A stretch of 64,000 nucleotides of DNA. Source: Nitzschia sp. pyKryTriq1 (Eukaryota > Bacillariophyta > Bacillariophyceae > Bacillariales > Bacillariaceae). This document shows, in pieces, positions 62,322 to 64,000 of the stretch. Made by a program: the position numbers and the translations under genes. A model generated the notes under the pieces. The model saw only the letters and a program-made list of their open reading frames with translations, was not told the DNA's origin and did no database searches. The stretch spans positions 930,001-994,000 of the forward strand of contig OY101127.1 of the NCBI GenBank assembly GCA_956465555.1, in the 5' to 3' direction. Numbering within the stretch: position 1 is the stretch's first letter; each line of letters opens with the position of its first letter.

Positions 62322-64000
62322 GGTTGGTTTGTGTTGTCAACTGACTGTGATAGGAGAATGATTTTACAGAAGAACGATGGTTCGAATGGTGTTCAAAAGG
62401 ATTCTGATGACAGTTGCATGAGAAACATCAACAATGATCATCGCACGGCCCAATAAGTAAGTGTGCGAATGGGAACCTGGCGACGATCTCTCGGCGATCT
62501 GCCACTGCCACATCAGACAGAAGTTTGCGGCACGAATGGGAAGTTCGAGGATAATTTCGTCGGAGTAACACGAATAGTGAGCGATTGAAGACGTCATTAG
62601 GTGATTTTGAGTCCCGCAATAAATAATGAATCACGTTCAGACATCATAATTTATTGCCCTCTCTCACAGATTCAATCTGGAATCACGCACTTTCGGCTTT
62701 CGACCGTTTAGAAATAATTCTGGATCTAACCACTCCCACGAAACCTCCCCGTCTGTAGTACTGTAGTAGTTCTTGGTACCGCGACAAGCATCCGCCGCGA
62801 TGAAGATACTGGTACTCTACTACCGTAGTCGGGTAGAGAGTACTGGTACCGGTAAATACTGTAGAATAATCATCATCCAGTTTGTTTGGAGTTACTGTAG
62901 CAAGCATGGGCTCGAGTACGTACTCGTACAAGAAGTATTTTTAATGCAGGGTCACTGCTGGTAGTAGAATTACTACTTTACGACACAACATGTCCAACAT
63001 TCCTCCTTGCAAATAAATCGCTGCATTGGCTGACGATTGATGACGATGATGTTTTTCAACGGTTATTTCCTTACTAGTCTACAGTACAGTACTTTCACGA
63101 AGAAGAATGAATGATCATCATCCATCGACCACCACGACAGCAGTCCAGGACAATGAAAATACAGCTATTGGTATACCAGATACCCGGTATGGAGATAGTA
63201 CTGGATGGTAGCGCAGTACACAGTACCAACTGGTATGTTCTGTCCTCTATTCGGACGAAGAAGAATTATCAAGAACCATGATCATCTACTAACTGTCAAC
63301 GGTCCGCTGGTCTACTCCGTCCAGGGAAGACGAGGCAAGCAAGATTTGTTTTAATATCAAAGTATCATAGTAGGAGTAGGCCATGGTGTCTGTTGGTCAT
63401 TATTTTAGATAGTCGGCTATACTCCCATTCGCATTATCGTTGCACCACAGTAGTATCCGTACGAATACTTCTCCTCCTACTCCTCTCTACAGTTTTGTGG
63501 CGCATCAGCTAGCGGCTACGAAAATTCGCAATACCAATACTTGAAGGATATAAGAAGATCCATCCTCACATCTGCTATGGGTTATAGATAGGGTATGCGG
63601 CCGCCCCCCAACGTCGTGGGGGGTTAGAGAGTACGAGTAGCTCTAGAGTAGTCAATGCAGGTACGTACTCGTACTGTAGTACTGCTGGTGTACCGATATA
63701 GCAGTATTCGTTCCCAGGATGTCTCTTGTCTCTTGTGGTTCAACACACCTCGTCCTCCTCAACACTTCAACACTATAATACCGGTATTCATCGTAGAACA
63801 AGCAAGCCGTTTGATGGTAGACGGCAACTGAAAAAGGTGACTCCACAATCCACAGTGCCATTTCGTACACGGAACGGATAGTGCACTCAGCACTCCTCGC
63901 CCGTAGTAATGCCGTATCGATAAAACTGGGTGATATCATATCCATCAAATAATAAAGGAAAGAACCCCCCCCCCCCCCCCTCCGTCTATTTTCATTCATC
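62322..64000. other. Right-end intergenic region
   Basis: No supported gene. GGTAC/GTAC words occur at 62775-62850 and 63165-63235, and a C16 run at 63965-63980. The 115-codon leftward frame reaching the window edge (63652-63999) begins within the C-run area and shows no domain, so it is not called. Confidence 0.45.

Noticed and set aside
63652-63999. Leftward frame reaching the window end
   Set aside because: It lies over homopolymer C and GTAC words with no domain; a truncated gene cannot be shown.
1-64000. Search for reverse transcriptase, integrase, capsid or transposase coding sequence
   Set aside because: I saw no such motifs in any frame; the only mobile-type DNA found is short and non-coding.

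Overview
The window looks like nuclear DNA of a diatom, probably a pennate one; I cannot name the species. The evidence is: (i) a plastid-type bipartite presequence with an S-S-A-F-I-P motif, typical of stramenopile plastid proteins; (ii) a thylakoid-lumen fibrillin with a twin-arginine signal; (iii) a DUF6824 protein and a W-T-P-E-E-E-A-Y-A domain protein, both of types I associate with diatoms; (iv) compact genes with short GT-AG introns (about 65-275 nt); (v) intergenic DNA crowded with the self-complementary words ACCGGTAC and GTAC. I saw no bacterial operons, rRNA, confident tRNA, CRISPR or retroelement open frames.

Layout. 1-10 kb: a small Pro-rich gene ending in a 41-bp minisatellite, a methyltransferase/2-oxoglutarate oxygenase fusion, a small-HSP-like gene, a rhodanese, a secreted DOT1-like methyltransferase and a 1.06-kb Harbinger-like MITE. 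9.6-20 kb: plastid fibrillin, CDP-diacylglycerol synthase, two divergent ABCG half-transporters and an Old Yellow Enzyme. 21-36 kb: a regulator-like gene with an 11-nt first exon, the GPI inositol-deacylase PGAP1, two coiled-coil proteins that share an N-terminal module, and a DUF6824 protein. 36.8-53.8 kb: two paralogous membrane photoreceptor-like kinases facing away from each other, with a RING protein and a HERC-type HECT ubiquitin ligase between them. 53.9-57 kb: a plastid-targeted protein joining NYN/YacP, metallophosphoesterase and RNase H/RuvC-like domains. 57-64 kb: mostly intergenic, with a 2OG-oxygenase tail fragment, a degenerate ~280-bp repeat series, a type II membrane protein and a small Ser-rich protein.

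The most striking content is the kinase pair. Each has eight predicted membrane helices. Seven match a microbial (type I) rhodopsin plan: Arg-x-x-Glu-Trp in helix C, and Asp-Val-x-Ala-Lys in the last helix, which would place the retinal Schiff-base lysine. These are followed by a PAS/PAC region, a phospho-acceptor helix (His-Glu-Val-Lys-Asn), a HATPase and a receiver domain. I read them as hybrid histidine-kinase rhodopsins: light sensor, kinase and response regulator in one chain. The paralogs share their intron site but differ in N-terminus and at a residue expected to line the retinal pocket.

Gene models with introns were built by eye from splice consensus and continuity of family motifs. 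They close in frame, but no transcript data were available.
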